A program made the translations under genes and the position numbers. 64,000 nt of DNA, from the NCBI GenBank assembly GCA_964019165.1, contig OZ025287.1, positions 2,780,017-2,844,016 of the forward strand, in the 5' to 3' direction. This stretch comes from Mastigias papua (Eukaryota; Cnidaria; Scyphozoa; Rhizostomeae; Mastigiidae). Below are positions 44,601 to 57,600 of this stretch, piece by piece; position 1 is the first letter of the stretch; every line of letters begins with the position of its first letter. The notes under the pieces are model-generated. The model was not told the origin of the DNA, made no database searches, and saw nothing but the letters and a program-made list of their open reading frames with translations.

Positions 44601-45737
44601 TCAATCAATTTCAAATTTTGTCATTTGTGAGCAAAATACCAAGGCTATAGCCTTACTTTTTGGCCACAAATGCCTCATTCTCATCACTTTTCAATCTGCA
44701 ATCAAAATCAATCAATTTCAAATTTGGTCATTTTTGAGCAAAATACCAAGGCTATAGCCTTACTATTTGGCCACAAATGCCTCATTTTCATCACTTTTCA
44801 ATCTGCAATCAAAATCAATCAATTTCAAATTTGGTCATTTTTGAGCAAAATACCAAGGCTATAGCCTTACTGTTTGGCCAAAAATGCCTCATTTTCATCA
44901 CTTTTCAATCTGCAATCAAAATCAATCAATTTCAAATTTGGTCATTTGTCAGCAAAATAACAAGGCTATAGCCTTACTTTTTGGCCAAAAATGCCTCATT
45001 TTCATCACTTTTCAATCTGCAATCAAAATCAATCAATTTCAAATTTGGTCATTCATGAGCAAAATACCAAGGCTATAGCCTTACTTTGTGGCCAAAAATG
45101 CCTCATTTTCATCACTTTTCAATCTACAATCAAAATCAATCAATTTCAAATTTGGTCATTTTGGAGCAAAATACCAAGGCTATAGCCTTACTTTTTGGCC
45201 AAAATGCCTCATTTTCATCACTTTTCAATCTGCAATCAAACTCAATCAATTTCAAATTTGGTCATTTTTGAGCAAAATACCAAGGCTATAGCCTTACTTT
45301 TTGGCCAAAATGCCTCATTTTCATCACTTTTCAATCTGCAATCAAAATCAATCAATTTCAAATTTGGTCATTTGTGAGCAAAATACCAAGGCTATAGCCT
45401 TACTTTTTGGCCAAAAATGCCTCATTTTCATCACTTTTCAATCTGCAATCAAAATCAATCAATTTCAAATTTTGTCATTTGTGAGCAAAATACCAAGGCT
45501 ATAGCCTTACTTTTTGGCCACAAATGCCTCATTCTCATCACTTTTCAATCTGCAATCAAAATCAATCAATTTCAAATTTGGTCATTTTTGAGCAAAATAC
45601 CAAGGCTATAGCCTTACTATTTGGCCACAAATGCCTCATTTTCATCACTTTTCAATCTGCAATCAAAATCAATCAATTTCAAATTTGGTCATTTTTGAGC
45701 AAAATACCAAGGCTATAGCCTTACTGTTTGGCCACAA

Positions 45738-48500
45738 ATGCCTCATTTTCATCACTTTTCAATCTGCAATCAAACTCAATCAATTTCAAATTTGGTCATT
45801 TTTGAGCAACATACCAAGGCTATAGCCTTACTTTTTGGCCAAAAATGCCTCATTGTCATCACTTTTCAATCTGCAATCAAAATCAATCAATTTCAAATTT
45901 GGTCATTTTTGAGCAAAATACCAAGGCTATAGCCTTACTATTTGGCCACAAATGCCTCATTTTCATCACTTTTCAATCTGCAATCAAAATCAATCAATTT
46001 CAAATTTGGTCATTTTTGAGCAAAATACCAAGGCTATAGCCTTACTGTTTGGCCAAAAATGCCTCATTTTCATCATTTTTCAATCTGCAATCAAAATCAA
46101 TCAATTTCAAATTTGGTCATTTTTGAGCAAAATACCAAGGCTATCGCCTTACTTTTTGGCCACAAATTCCTCATGTTCATCACTTTTCAATCTGTAATTA
46201 AAATCAATCAATTTCAAATTTGGTCATTTGTGAGCAAAATACCAAGGCTATAGCCTTACTTTTTGGCCACAAATGCCTCATTTTCATCACTTTTCAATCT
46301 GCAATCAAAATCAATCAATTTCAAATTTGGTCATTTTTGAGCAAAATACCAAGGCTATAGCCTTACTTTTTGACCAAAAATGCCTCATTTTCATCACTTT
46401 TCAATCTGCAATCAAAATCAATCAATTTCAAATTTGGTCATTTGTGAGCAAAATACCAAGGCTATAGCCTTACTTTTTGGCCAAAATGCCTCATGTTCAT
46501 CACTTTTCAATCTGCAATCAAAATCAATCAATTTCAAATTTTGTCATTTGTGAGCAAAATACCAAGGCTATAGCCTTACTTTTTCGCCACAAATGCCTCA
46601 TTCTCATCACTTTTCAATCTGCAATCAAAATCAATCAATTTCAAATTTGGTCATTTTTGAGCAAAATACCAAGGCTATAGCCTTACTTTTTGGCCAAATA
46701 TGCCTCATTTTCATCACTTTTCAATCTGCAATCAAAATCAATCAATTTCAAATTTGGTCATTTTTGAGCCAAATACCAAGGCTATAGCCTTACGTTTTGG
46801 CCAAAAATGCCTCATTTTCATCACTTTTCAATCTGCAATCAAAATCAATCAATTTCAAATTTGGTCATTTTTGAGCAAAATACCAAGGCTATAGCCTTAC
46901 TTTTTGGCCAAAAATGCCTCATTTTCATCACTTTTCACTCTGCAATCAAAATCAATCAATTTCAAATTTGGTCATTTTTGAGCAAACTACCAAGGCTATA
47001 GCCTTACTGTTTGGCCAAAAATGCCTCATTTTCATCACTTTTCAATCTGCAATCAAACTCAATCAATTTCAAATTTGGTCATTTTTGAGCAACATACCAA
47101 GGCTATAGCCTTACTGTTTGGCCACAAATGCCTCATTTTCATCACTTTTCAATCTGCAATCAAACTCAATCAATTTCAAATTTGGTCATTTTTGAGCAAC
47201 ATACCAAGGCTATAGCCTTACTTTTTGGCCAAAAATGCCTCATTGTCATCACTTTTCAATCTGCAATCAAAATCAATCAATTTCAAATTTGGTCATTTTT
47301 GAGCAAAATACCAAGGCTATAGCCTTACTATTTGGCCACAAATGCCTCATTTTCATCACTTTTCAATCTGCAATCAAAATCAATCAATTTCAAATTTGGT
47401 CATTTTTGAGCAAAATACCAAGGCTATAGCCTTACTGTTTGGCCAAAAATGCCTCATTTTCATCATTTTTCAATCTGCAATCAAAATCAATCAATTTCAA
47501 ATTTGGTCATTTTTGAGCAAAATACCAAGGCTATCGCCTTACTTTTTGGCCACAAATTCCTCATGTTCATCACTTTTCAATCTGTAATTAAAATCAATCA
47601 ATTTCAAATTTGGTCATTTGTGAGCAAAATACCAAGGCTATAGCCTTACTTTTTGGCCACAAATGCCTCATTTTCATCACTTTTCAATCTGCAATCAAAA
47701 TCAATCAATTTCAAATTTGGTCATTTTTGAGCAAAATACCAAGGCTATAGCCTTACTTTTTGACCAAAAATGCCTCATTTTCATCACTTTTCAATCTGCA
47801 ATCAAAATCAATCAATTTCAAATTTGGTCATTTGTGAGCAAAATACCAAGGCTATAGCCTTACTTTTTGGCCAAAATGCCTCATGTTCATCACTTTTCAA
47901 TCTGCAATCAAAATCAATCAATTTCAAATTTTGTCATTTGTGAGCAAAATACCAAGGCTATAGCCTTACTTTTTCGCCACAAATGCCTCATTCTCATCAC
48001 TTTTCAATCTGCAATCAAAATCAATCAATTTCAAATTTGGTCATTTTTGAGCAAAATACCAAGGCTATAGCCTTACTTTTTGGCCAAATATGCCTCATTT
48101 TCATCACTTTTCAATCTGCAATCAAAATCAATCAATTTCAAATTTGGTCATTTTTGAGCCAAATACCAAGGCTATAGCCTTACGTTTTGGCCAAAAATGC
48201 CTCATTTTCATCACTTTTCAATCTGCAATCAAAATCAATCAATTTCAAATTTGGTCATTTTTGAGCAAAATACCAAGGCTATAGCCTTACTTTTTGGCCA
48301 AAAATGCCTCATTTTCATCACTTTTCACTCTGCAATCAAAATCAATCAATTTCAAATTTGGTCATTTTTGAGCAAACTACCAAGGCTATAGCCTTACTGT
48401 TTGGCCAAAAATGCCTCATTTTCATCACTTTTCAATCTGCAATCAAACTCAATCAATTTCAAATTTGGTCATTTTTGAGCAACATACCAAGGCTATAGCC
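45738..48500 (+). repeat. 1390-bp higher-order duplication within the satellite
   Basis: At least eleven consecutive variant monomers starting at about 45738 recur in the same order 1390 bp later (45738/47128, 45845/47235, 46059/47449, 46477/47867, 46700/48090, 46914/48304). The repeat is 13 monomers with one 1-bp deletion. It indicates recent segmental duplication inside the array. Confidence 0.92.
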
Positions 48501-51500
48501 TTACTTTTTGGCCAAAAATGCCTCATTTTCATCACTTTTCAATCTGCAATCAAACTCAATCAATTTCAAATTTGGTCATTTTTGAGCCAAATACCAAGGC
48601 TATAGCCTTACGTTTTGGCCAAAAATGCCTCATTTTCATCACTTTTCAATCTGCAATCAAAATCAATCAATTTCAAATTTGGTCATTTTTGAGCAAAATA
48701 CCAAGGCTATAGCCTTACTTTTTGGCCAAAAATGCCTCATTTTCATCACTTTTCACTCTGCAATCAAATTCAATCAATTTCAAATTTGGTCATTTTTGAG
48801 CAAACTACCAAGGCTATAGCCTTACTGTTTGGCCAAAAATGCCTCATTTTCATCACTTTTCAATCTGCAATCAAACTCAATCAATTTCAAATTTGGTCAT
48901 TTTTGAGCAACATGCCAAGGCTATAGCCTTACTTTTTGGCCAAAAATGCCTCATTGTCATCACTTTTCAATCTGCAATCAAAATCAATCAATTTCAAATT
49001 TGGTCATTTTTGAGCAAAATACCAAGGCTATAGCCTTACGTTTTGGCCAAAAATGCCTCATTTTCATCACTTTTCAATCTGCAATCAAAATCAATCAATT
49101 TCAAATTTGGTCATTTTTGAGCAAACTACCAAGGCTATCGCCTTACTTTTTGGCCATAAATTCCTCATGTTCATCACTTTTCAATCTGTAATCAAAATCA
49201 ATCAATTTCAAATTTGGTCATTTGTGAGCAAAATACCAAGGCTATAGCCTTACTTTTTGGCCACACATGCCTCATTTTCATCACTTTTCAATCTGCAATC
49301 AAAATCAATCAATTTCAAATTTGGTCATTTTTGAGCAAAATACCAAGGCTATAGCCTTACTTTTTGGCCACAAATGCCTCATTTTCATCACTTTTCAATC
49401 TGCAATCAAACTCAATCAATTTCAAATTTGGTCATTTTTGAGCAAACTACCAAGGCTATAGCCTTACTTTTTGGCCAAAAATGCCTCATTTTCATCACTT
49501 TTCAATCTGCAATCAAAATCAATCAATTTCAAATTTGGTCATTTTTGAGCAAAATACCAAGGCTATAGCCTTACTTTTTGGCCAAAAATGCCTCATTTTC
49601 ATCACTTTTCAATCTGCAATCAAACTCAATCAATTTCAAATTTGGTCATTTTTGAGCAAAATACGAAGGCTATAGCCTTACTTTTTGGCCAAAAATGCCT
49701 CATTTTCATCACTTTTCAATCTGCAATCAAAATCAATCAATTTCAAATTTGGTCATTTGTCAGCAAAATAACAAGGCTATAGCCTTACTTTGTGGCCAAA
49801 AATGCCTCATTTTCATCACTTTTCAATCTGCAATCAAAATCAATCAATTTCAAATTTGGTCATTCATGAGCAAAATACCAAGGCTATAGTCTTACTTTGT
49901 GGCCAAAAATGCCTCATTTTCATCACTTTTCAATCTACAATCAAAATCAATCAATTTCAAATTTGGTCATTTTGGAGCAAAATACCAAGGCTATAGCCTT
50001 ACTTTTTGGCCAACAATGCCTCAGTTTCATCACTTCTCAATCTGCAATCAAAATCAATCAATTTCAAATTTGGTCATTTGTGAGCAAAATACCAATGCTA
50101 TAGCCTTACTTTTTGGCCAAAAATGCCTCATTCTCATCACGTTTCAATCTGCAATCAAACTCAATCAATTTCAAATTTGGTCATTTTTGAGCAACATACC
50201 AAGGCTATAGCCTTACTTTTTGGCCAAAAATGCCTCATTGTCATCACTTTTCAATCTGCAATCAAAATCAATCAATTTCAAATTTGGTCATTTTTGAGCA
50301 AAATACCAAGGCTATAGCCTTACTTTTTGGCCAAAAATGCCTCATTTTCATCACTTTTCAATCTGCAATCAAAATCAATCAATTTCAAATTTGGTCATTT
50401 TTGAGCAAAATACCAAGGCTATCGCCTTACTTTTTGGCCATAAATTCCTCATGTTCATCACTTTTCAATCTGTAATCAAAATCAATCAATTTCAAATTTG
50501 GTCATTTGTGAGCAAAATACCAAGGCTATAGCCTTACTTTTTCGCCACAAATGCCTCATTTTCATCACTTTTCAATCTGCAATCAAAATCAATCAATTTC
50601 AAATTTGGTCATTTTTGAGCAAAATACCAAGGCTATAGCCTTACTTTTTGGCCAAAAATGCCTCATTTTCATCACTTTTCAATCTGCAATCAAAATCAAT
50701 CAATTTCAAATTTGGTCATTTGTGAGCAAAATACCAAGGCTATAGCCTTACTTTTTGGCCAACAATGCCTCAGTTTCATCACTTCTCAATCTGCAATCAA
50801 AATCAATCAATTTCAAATTTGGTCATTTGTGAGCAAAATACCAATGCTATAGCCTTACTTTTTGGCCAAAAATGCCTCATTCTCATCACTTTTCAATCTG
50901 CAATCAAACTCAATCAATTTCAAATTTGGTCATTTTTGAGCAACATACCAAGGCTATAGCCTTACTTTTTGGCCAAAAATGCCTCATTGTCATCACTTTT
51001 CAATCTGCAATCAAAATCAATCAATTTCAAATTTGGTCATTTTTGAGCAAAATACCAAGGCTATAGCCTTACTTTTTGGCCAAAAATGCCTCATTTTCAT
51101 CACTTTTCAATCTGCAATCAAAATCAATCAATTTCAAATTTGGTCATTTTTGAGCAAAATACCAAGGCTATCGCCTTACTTTTTGGCCATAAATTCCTCA
51201 TGTTCATCACTTTTCAATCTGTAATCAAAATCAATCAATTTCAAATTTGGTCATTTGTGAGCAAAATACCAAGGCTATAGCCTTACTTTTTCGCCACAAA
51301 TGCCTCATTTTCATCACTTTTCAATCTGCAATCAAAATCAATCAATTTCAAATTTGGTCATTTTTGAGCAAAATACCAAGGCTATAGCCTTACTTTTTGA
51401 CCAAAAATGCCTCATTTTCATCACTTTTCAATCTGCAATCAAAATCAATCAATTTCAAATTTGGTCATTTGTGAGCAAAATACCAAGGCTATAGCCTTAC

Positions 51501-52014
51501 TTTTTGGCCAAAAATGCCTCATTTTCATCACTTTTCAATCTGCAATCAAAATCAATCAATTTCAAATTTTGTCATTTGTGAGCAAAATACCAAGGCTATA
51601 GCCTTACTTTTTCGCCACAAATGCCTCATTCTCATCACTTTTCAATCTGCAATCAAAATCAATCAATTTCAAATTTGGTCATTTTTGAGCAAAATACCAA
51701 GGCTATAGCCTTACTTTTTGGCCAAACATGCCTCATTTTCATCACTTTTCAATCTGCAATCAAAATCAATCAATTTCAAATTTGGTCATTTTTGAGCCAA
51801 ATACCAAGGCTATAGCCTTACGTTTTGGCCAAAAATGCCTCATTTTCATCACGTTTCAATCTGCAATCAAACTCAATCAATTTCAAATTTGGTCATTTTT
51901 GAGCAAAATACCAAGGCTATAGCCTTACTTTTTGGCCAAAAATGCCTCATTTTCATCACTTTTCAATCTGCAATCAAAATCAATCAATTTCAAATTTGGT
52001 CATTTTTGAGCAAA

Positions 52015-52307
52015 ATACCAACAATAGTGGACAAAAGTCCTTGGGACACTTAGAAGAAACAGATAAAAAACCATTTTCTTCTACATATTGTCATAGTTGC
52101 TACAAACATGCACCCCCCTTCCCCCTAGAACAATGTTGATTCGTTTGTGGTACATTTGAAGTTGGCGTGCACGCGAAATTTTCCCATTATCGCAGGTACT
52201 TCTCCAGAAAACCAACATTGTTTCAGGGGGAGAGGGGAATGAAAGTTTGTTGCAGACTGCAAAAAGTGCAAAGTGTCCCAGGACTTTTGTCGGGTATTGT
52301 CTGGTAT
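52015..52307. mobile_element. About 293-bp MITE with 37-bp inverted ends in the 2.7-kb unit
   Basis: The left arm reads ATACCA(G)ACAATA, then GACAAAAGTCC and GGGACACTT; the right arm at 52271-52307 is its reverse complement with a few mismatches. The same structure recurs in each unit (for example 54726-55019). In the first unit the outermost ATACCA is shared with the last satellite monomer. No transposase is present; minus-strand frames through it are not credible genes. Confidence 0.7.
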
Positions 52308-53338
52308 TGAAATTTTTCAAAACACGTTATACCTGCAATGTGTTGGCTGGTCAAGGGGTAATCGATGGTGCTAAAAACGATGGTGATATTTAAAATTCTG
52401 TAAGTCATCTCTGTGACGTCATGTCACGTGGGTGTCTATCATTCTGTCCCTCCGGCAGTGCTCCTACCCAAATCGGTATTAGGCCATAATTTTTACCTTC
52501 CAAAAACAATGTAATCGACGAAACGAGCCTCACGAGATTTATCTTGAACATATAGGAACAGTTCGAGCAACATAGCTTACAAAAACGCTCTAAATACCGG
52601 CTTTACTTGAACTTTGCCAGAGCTTGCAAACGAGGCCAAGGCAGACGTTAGCACATGTACTAACGGTAGTATTGCTATGGTTACGCAGATGCAGTCCGTA
52701 ACTTATTAATTTCACCATTCGTTCTTATTCAAATTCCTAAAATATATTCTGCTTATGTATTTTGGCAACTTTTTCTATACAAGAGGCGTTATATGTGCAC
52801 TGCTTTTATGGCTGGTGTGTTAACTGGCTATGCATTACAGTTCAAAATGTACCCAAGAAACACCCCCATTGAAAACATTCGCTATTGATTACATATGCCT
52901 GTCTGCATGGCGAAATTTCAGGAATACTTCCGTTATCAGCAAAACAGACAGAACAGACGGCAGGGATATTCAAAGTCTCCTTCGTGTTACACAATTACTA
53001 GTTAGCTAAAAAGAACAACGACCAAAAGTACATTCACACTAGTAATCTAAATGGCTTCACTAGATAACAACAACAATTTATTGATGCACTAGAGATAGAG
53101 ACAATAATGAATGATGCCAACCGCCAATATGTTCGTCAGGTTCACATGTCTGGTGAAGAGACAGTCACTCTATGTGGCTGTTGTTTTGCTCATTGGCAGT
53201 TTTATTGTTACATTTTGTCACTTCAGATCAATGCTGTAAGTGCCCCTCCCTCTGTCCTTTTTGTACCTACGCTTTTGTATGCAGCTTGACAACAACGGAA
53301 TGCGATGAGTATCCCGCAGTGTGTTGTTGCTATGCATT

Positions 53339-53770
53339 CCACAGTTTACACGGTTTACACCAACAGTTTACACTTGCAAAAAGCTCTGTATTTCTGCATA
53401 CGCTTAGTATTTAATTTGTGTAAAATACGTAAAAGATGTACACAATATGTGTACACCCATCAACAATATTCAAGTTTATAGAAAACGTAGTAGTGGTATG
53501 AAAATTGGCCCTTTTCCACGGTTTACACTTTCCAAGGTATTAAGAGTTAGGTCATGTGATTCTTTATGCAAAAAAAGTGTAAACCGTGGAGTTTTTCCTC
53601 ATTATTTCCTTACCAGTATACTAAAAAATTCATGAAAAATCACTAAAGCATGTACATAGATAGTGTACACCTGGCATGGTGGTCACCTTTTTGCTTTCGT
53701 CAAGGAAAGCACCCTTTTTTGCCTGATTTTCAAGTGTAAACTGTGAGTGTAAACCGTGTAAACAGTCGCT
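53339..53770. repeat. Cluster of GTTTACAC / GTGTAAAC dyads in each macrosatellite unit
   Basis: About eight occurrences of GTTTACAC or its complement occur in 430 bp. They include a perfect 17-bp inverted repeat (TCCACGGTTTACACTTT at 53515-53531 with its complement at 53574-53590) and an outer pair around 53340 and 53737. Related GTGTACAC words occur between them. The cluster repeats in every 2712-bp unit. The GTAAACA core resembles fork-head sites, but no function is established. Confidence 0.8.
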
Positions 53771-54591
53771 AGTGCATATTGTTGTTGTTGTTCAGTCTGA
53801 TTTGCATTGAAGGACGCTGAGCCGTGTAATGTATTGCATGTATTATATTCCACAGAACGTAGTTTGTCCACTTTATTTTGTCAAATAATCATTTCCCGCA
53901 TCTTTCCACGATTCAAACTGACTGTTAAGGTGGTCAAGGGGGCTAGAAGTGATAACAGGTTGTACAGCATACCATATATTATCACCATCGAATTTACTTG
54001 TGTGCTCATTATCTGGGTCCCCGAAGATGGGGAGGCCTTGCCCCTCCCCTCATAGCCTTTCTGGCCTTTTCAGAGGGCCTAAATCTGTTCTGTCATGACT
54101 TAAAATTTCTGAGAAAACGACCCTTCTCCCTTCTAGTTAGTGCTGGAGGCTCACAACTCTTTTTCTGGATGGTTTTGACTCCATACACTGTTTGCCTATG
54201 CGTTTACTCTAGATTTAGAGATCCTACACCGAGTTGTGATTTCACTATGCGGCAAGTTAAACTCCTTTTACCACAAATTAACAACTTCATTCTTCTCATC
54301 AGTAATTTTCGCTTCTCTCGTCATCTCATTTCAATCTCTGTGTACCCTTATGGTACACTTTTGTGGCCATCTGCAGCAGCCTATGACAGTTGTTCAATTC
54401 CTACAGTCAAGCTCACGATTACGAGGCCACGTCTTTAATACGATGTTAAGCGCAAACTACTGCTCATAATTCTTCTGCGTTTTTGCTATATAGAAGCTAG
54501 AGCCTCATATTTTTGTGAGCATGACGTACAGTTGCACTCGTGTGTACAAAAGTACTGTTTATATGCACCTTCAAGAGACAAGCCCAATAAA

Positions 54592-54628
54592 TTTACCCTG
54601 TGACGTCAGCATGACGTCATAGGGTAAA
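54592..54628. promoter_or_regulatory. Palindrome carrying two CRE (TGACGTCA) sites
   Basis: TTTACCCTGTGACGTCA and TGACGTCATAGGGTAAA are inverted 17-bp arms with one mismatch and a 3-bp spacer. Each arm ends in a perfect CREB/ATF consensus. A third CRE (52414-52421) with an adjacent E-box CACGTG (52425-52430) lies elsewhere in the unit. All recur in each full 2712-bp copy. Whether they drive transcription is unknown; they could also be the ends of a small transposon. Confidence 0.55.
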
Positions 54629-57600
54629 GATACGTAAAAACTGTTGTCACTATCGTAATCAGCGCCCCCGAAAACCCTATGATCGCCCATGATTGCAGCC
54701 AAATAGCTTTTATCTTTCAAATTTGATACCAGACAATAGTGGACAAAAGTCCTTGGGACACTTAGAAGAAACAGATAAAAAACCATTTTCTTCTACATAT
54801 TGTCATAGTTGCTACAAACATGCACCCCCCTTCCCCCTAGAACAATGTTGATTCGTTTGTGGTACATTTGAAGTTGGCGTGCACGCGAAATTTTCCCATT
54901 ATCGCAGGTACTTCTCCAGAAAACCAACATTGTTTCAGGGGGAGAGGGGAATGAAAGTTTGTTGCAGACTGCAAAAAGTGCAAAGTGTCCCAGGACTTTT
55001 GTCGGGTATTGTCTGGTATTGAAATTTTTCAAAACACGTTATACCTGCAATGTGTTGGCTGGTCAAGGGGTAATCGATGGTGCTAAAAACGATGGTGATA
55101 TTTAAAATTCTGTAAGTCATCTCTGTGACGTCATGTCACGTGGGTGTCTATCATTCTGTCCCTCCGGCAGTGCTCCTACCCAAATCGGTATTAGGCCATA
55201 ATTTTTACCTTCCAAAAACAATGTAATCGACGAAACGAGCCTCACGAGATTTATCTTGAACATATAGGAACAGTTCGAGCAACATAGCTTACAAAAACGC
55301 TCTAAATACCGGCTTTACTTGAACTTTGCCAGAGCTTGCAAACGAGGCCAAGGCAGACGTTAGCACATGTACTAACGGTAGTATTGCTATGGTTACGCAG
55401 ATGCAGTCCGTAACTTATTAATTTCACCATTCGTTCTTATTCAAATTCCTAAAATATATTCTGCTTATGTATTTTGGCAACTTTTTCTATACAAGAGGCG
55501 TTATATGTGCACTGCTTTTATGGCTGGTGTGTTAACTGGCTATGCATTACAGTTCAAAATGTACCCAAGAAACACCCCCATTGAAAACATTCGCTATTGA
55601 TTACATATGCCTGTCTGCATGGCGAAATTTCAGGAATACTTCCGTTATCAGCAAAACAGACAGAACAGACGGCAGGGATATTCAAAGTCTCCTTCGTGTT
55701 ACACAATTACTAGTTAGCTAAAAAGAACAACGACCAAAAGTACATTCACACTAGTAATCTAAATGGCTTCACTAGATAACAACAACAATTTATTGATGCA
55801 CTAGAGATAGAGACAATAATGAATGATGCCAACCGCCAATATGTTCGTCAGGTTCACATGTCTGGTGAAGAGACAGTCACTCTATGTGGCTGTTGTTTTG
55901 CTCATTGGCAGTTTTATTGTTACATTTTGTCACTTCAGATCAATGCTGTAAGTGCCCCTCCCTCTGTCCTTTTTGTACCTACGCTTTTGTATGCAGCTTG
56001 ACAACAACGGAATGCGATGAGTATCCCGCAGTGTGTTGTTGCTATGCATTCCACAGTTTACACGGTTTACACCAACAGTTTACACTTGCAAAAAGCTCTG
56101 TATTTCTGCATACGCTTAGTATTTAATTTGTGTAAAATACGTAAAAGATGTACACAATATGTGTACACCCATCAACAATATTCAAGTTTATAGAAAACGT
56201 AGTAGTGGTATGAAAATTGGCCCTTTTCCACGGTTTACACTTTCCAAGGTATTAAGAGTTAGGTCATGTGATTCTTTATGCAAAAAAAGTGTAAACCGTG
56301 GAGTTTTTCCTCATTATTTCCTTACCAGTATACTAAAAAATTCATGAAAAATCACTAAAGCATGTACATAGATAGTGTACACCTGGCATGGTGGTCACCT
56401 TTTTGCTTTCGTCAAGGAAAGCACCCTTTTTTGCCTGATTTTCAAGTGTAAACTGTGAGTGTAAACCGTGTAAACAGTCGCTAGTGCATATTGTTGTTGT
56501 TGTTCAGTCTGATTTGCATTGAAGGACGCTGAGCCGTGTAATGTATTGCATGTATTATATTCCACAGAACGTAGTTTGTCCACTTTATTTTGTCAAATAA
56601 TCATTTCCCGCATCTTTCCACGATTCAAACTGACTGTTAAGGTGGTCAAGGGGGCTAGAAGTGATAACAGGTTGTACAGCATACCATATATTATCACCAT
56701 CGAATTTACTTGTGTGCTCATTATCTGGGTCCCCGAAGATGGGGAGGCCTTGCCCCTCCCCTCATAGCCTTTCTGGCCTTTTCAGAGGGCCTAAATCTGT
56801 TCTGTCATGACTTAAAATTTCTGAGAAAACGACCCTTCTCCCTTCTAGTTAGTGCTGGAGGCTCACAACTCTTTTTCTGGATGGTTTTGACTCCATACAC
56901 TGTTTGCCTATGCGTTTACTCTAGATTTAGAGATCCTACACCGAGTTGTGATTTCACTATGCGGCAAGTTAAACTCCTTTTACCACAAATTAACAACTTC
57001 ATTCTTCTCATCAGTAATTTTCGCTTCTCTCGTCATCTCATTTCAATCTCTGTGTACCCTTATGGTACACTTTTGTGGCCATCTGCAGCAGCCTATGACA
57101 GTTGTTCAATTCCTACAGTCAAGCTCACGATTACGAGGCCACGTCTTTAATACGATGTTAAGCGCAAACTACTGCTCATAATTCTTCTGCGTTTTTGCTA
57201 TATAGAAGCTAGAGCCTCATATTTTTGTGAGCATGACGTACAGTTGCACTCGTGTGTACAAAAGTACTGTTTATATGCACCTTCAAGAGACAAGCCCAAT
57301 AAATTTACCCTGTGACGTCAGCATGACGTCATAGGGTAAAGATACGTAAAAACTGTTGTCACTATCGTAATCAGCGCCCCCGAAAACCCTATGATCGCCC
57401 ATGATTGCAGCCAAATAGCTTTTATCTTTCAAATTTGATACCAGACAATAGTGGACAAAAGTCCTTGGGACACTTAGAAGAAACAGATAAAAAACCATTT
57501 TCTTCTACATATTGTCATAGTTGCTACAAACATGCACCCCCCTTCCCCCTAGAACAATGTTGATTCGTTTGTGGTACATTTGAAGTTGGCGTGCACGCGA

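Larger units (their letters stand above)
33487..52020 (+). repeat. 107-bp satellite array, about 173 copies
   Basis: Tandem monomers of 107 bp, highly similar throughout. Each contains CAATCAATTTCAAATTTGG, TTTGAGCAAAATACC, two adjacent 14-bp palindromes (AAGGCTATAGCCTT and TTTTTGGCCAAAAA, 2 bp apart), and GCCTCATTTTCATCACTTTT. Shared variants recur in blocks, showing higher-order duplication at about 748 bp (7 monomers), 1390 bp (13 monomers) and about 1920 bp. The last copy is cut after ATACCA at 52020. Overlapping 64-codon frames in almost every monomer arise because 107 is not a multiple of three and each frame stays open for nearly two units; they are not genes. Confidence 0.98.

Noticed and set aside
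33487..52020. CRISPR-like array
   Set aside because: The repeats are contiguous 107-bp monomers with no unique spacers, in a eukaryotic genome; this is a satellite.
33487..52020. Hammerhead ribozyme in the satellite
   Set aside because: Neither CTGATGA nor GAAAC core boxes occur in the consensus monomer.
33563..52139. More than 150 overlapping 60-138-codon frames beginning MPHFHHFSICNQ
   Set aside because: They are translations of the 107-bp satellite. The unit length is not a multiple of three, each frame terminates after about two monomers, and copies differ by frame-shifting single-base deletions, so no protein-coding gene is supported.
53998..54438. 146-codon frame repeated in each 2712-bp unit
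   Set aside because: No domain, signal peptide or splice context. Apparent conservation only reflects near-identical tandem copies.
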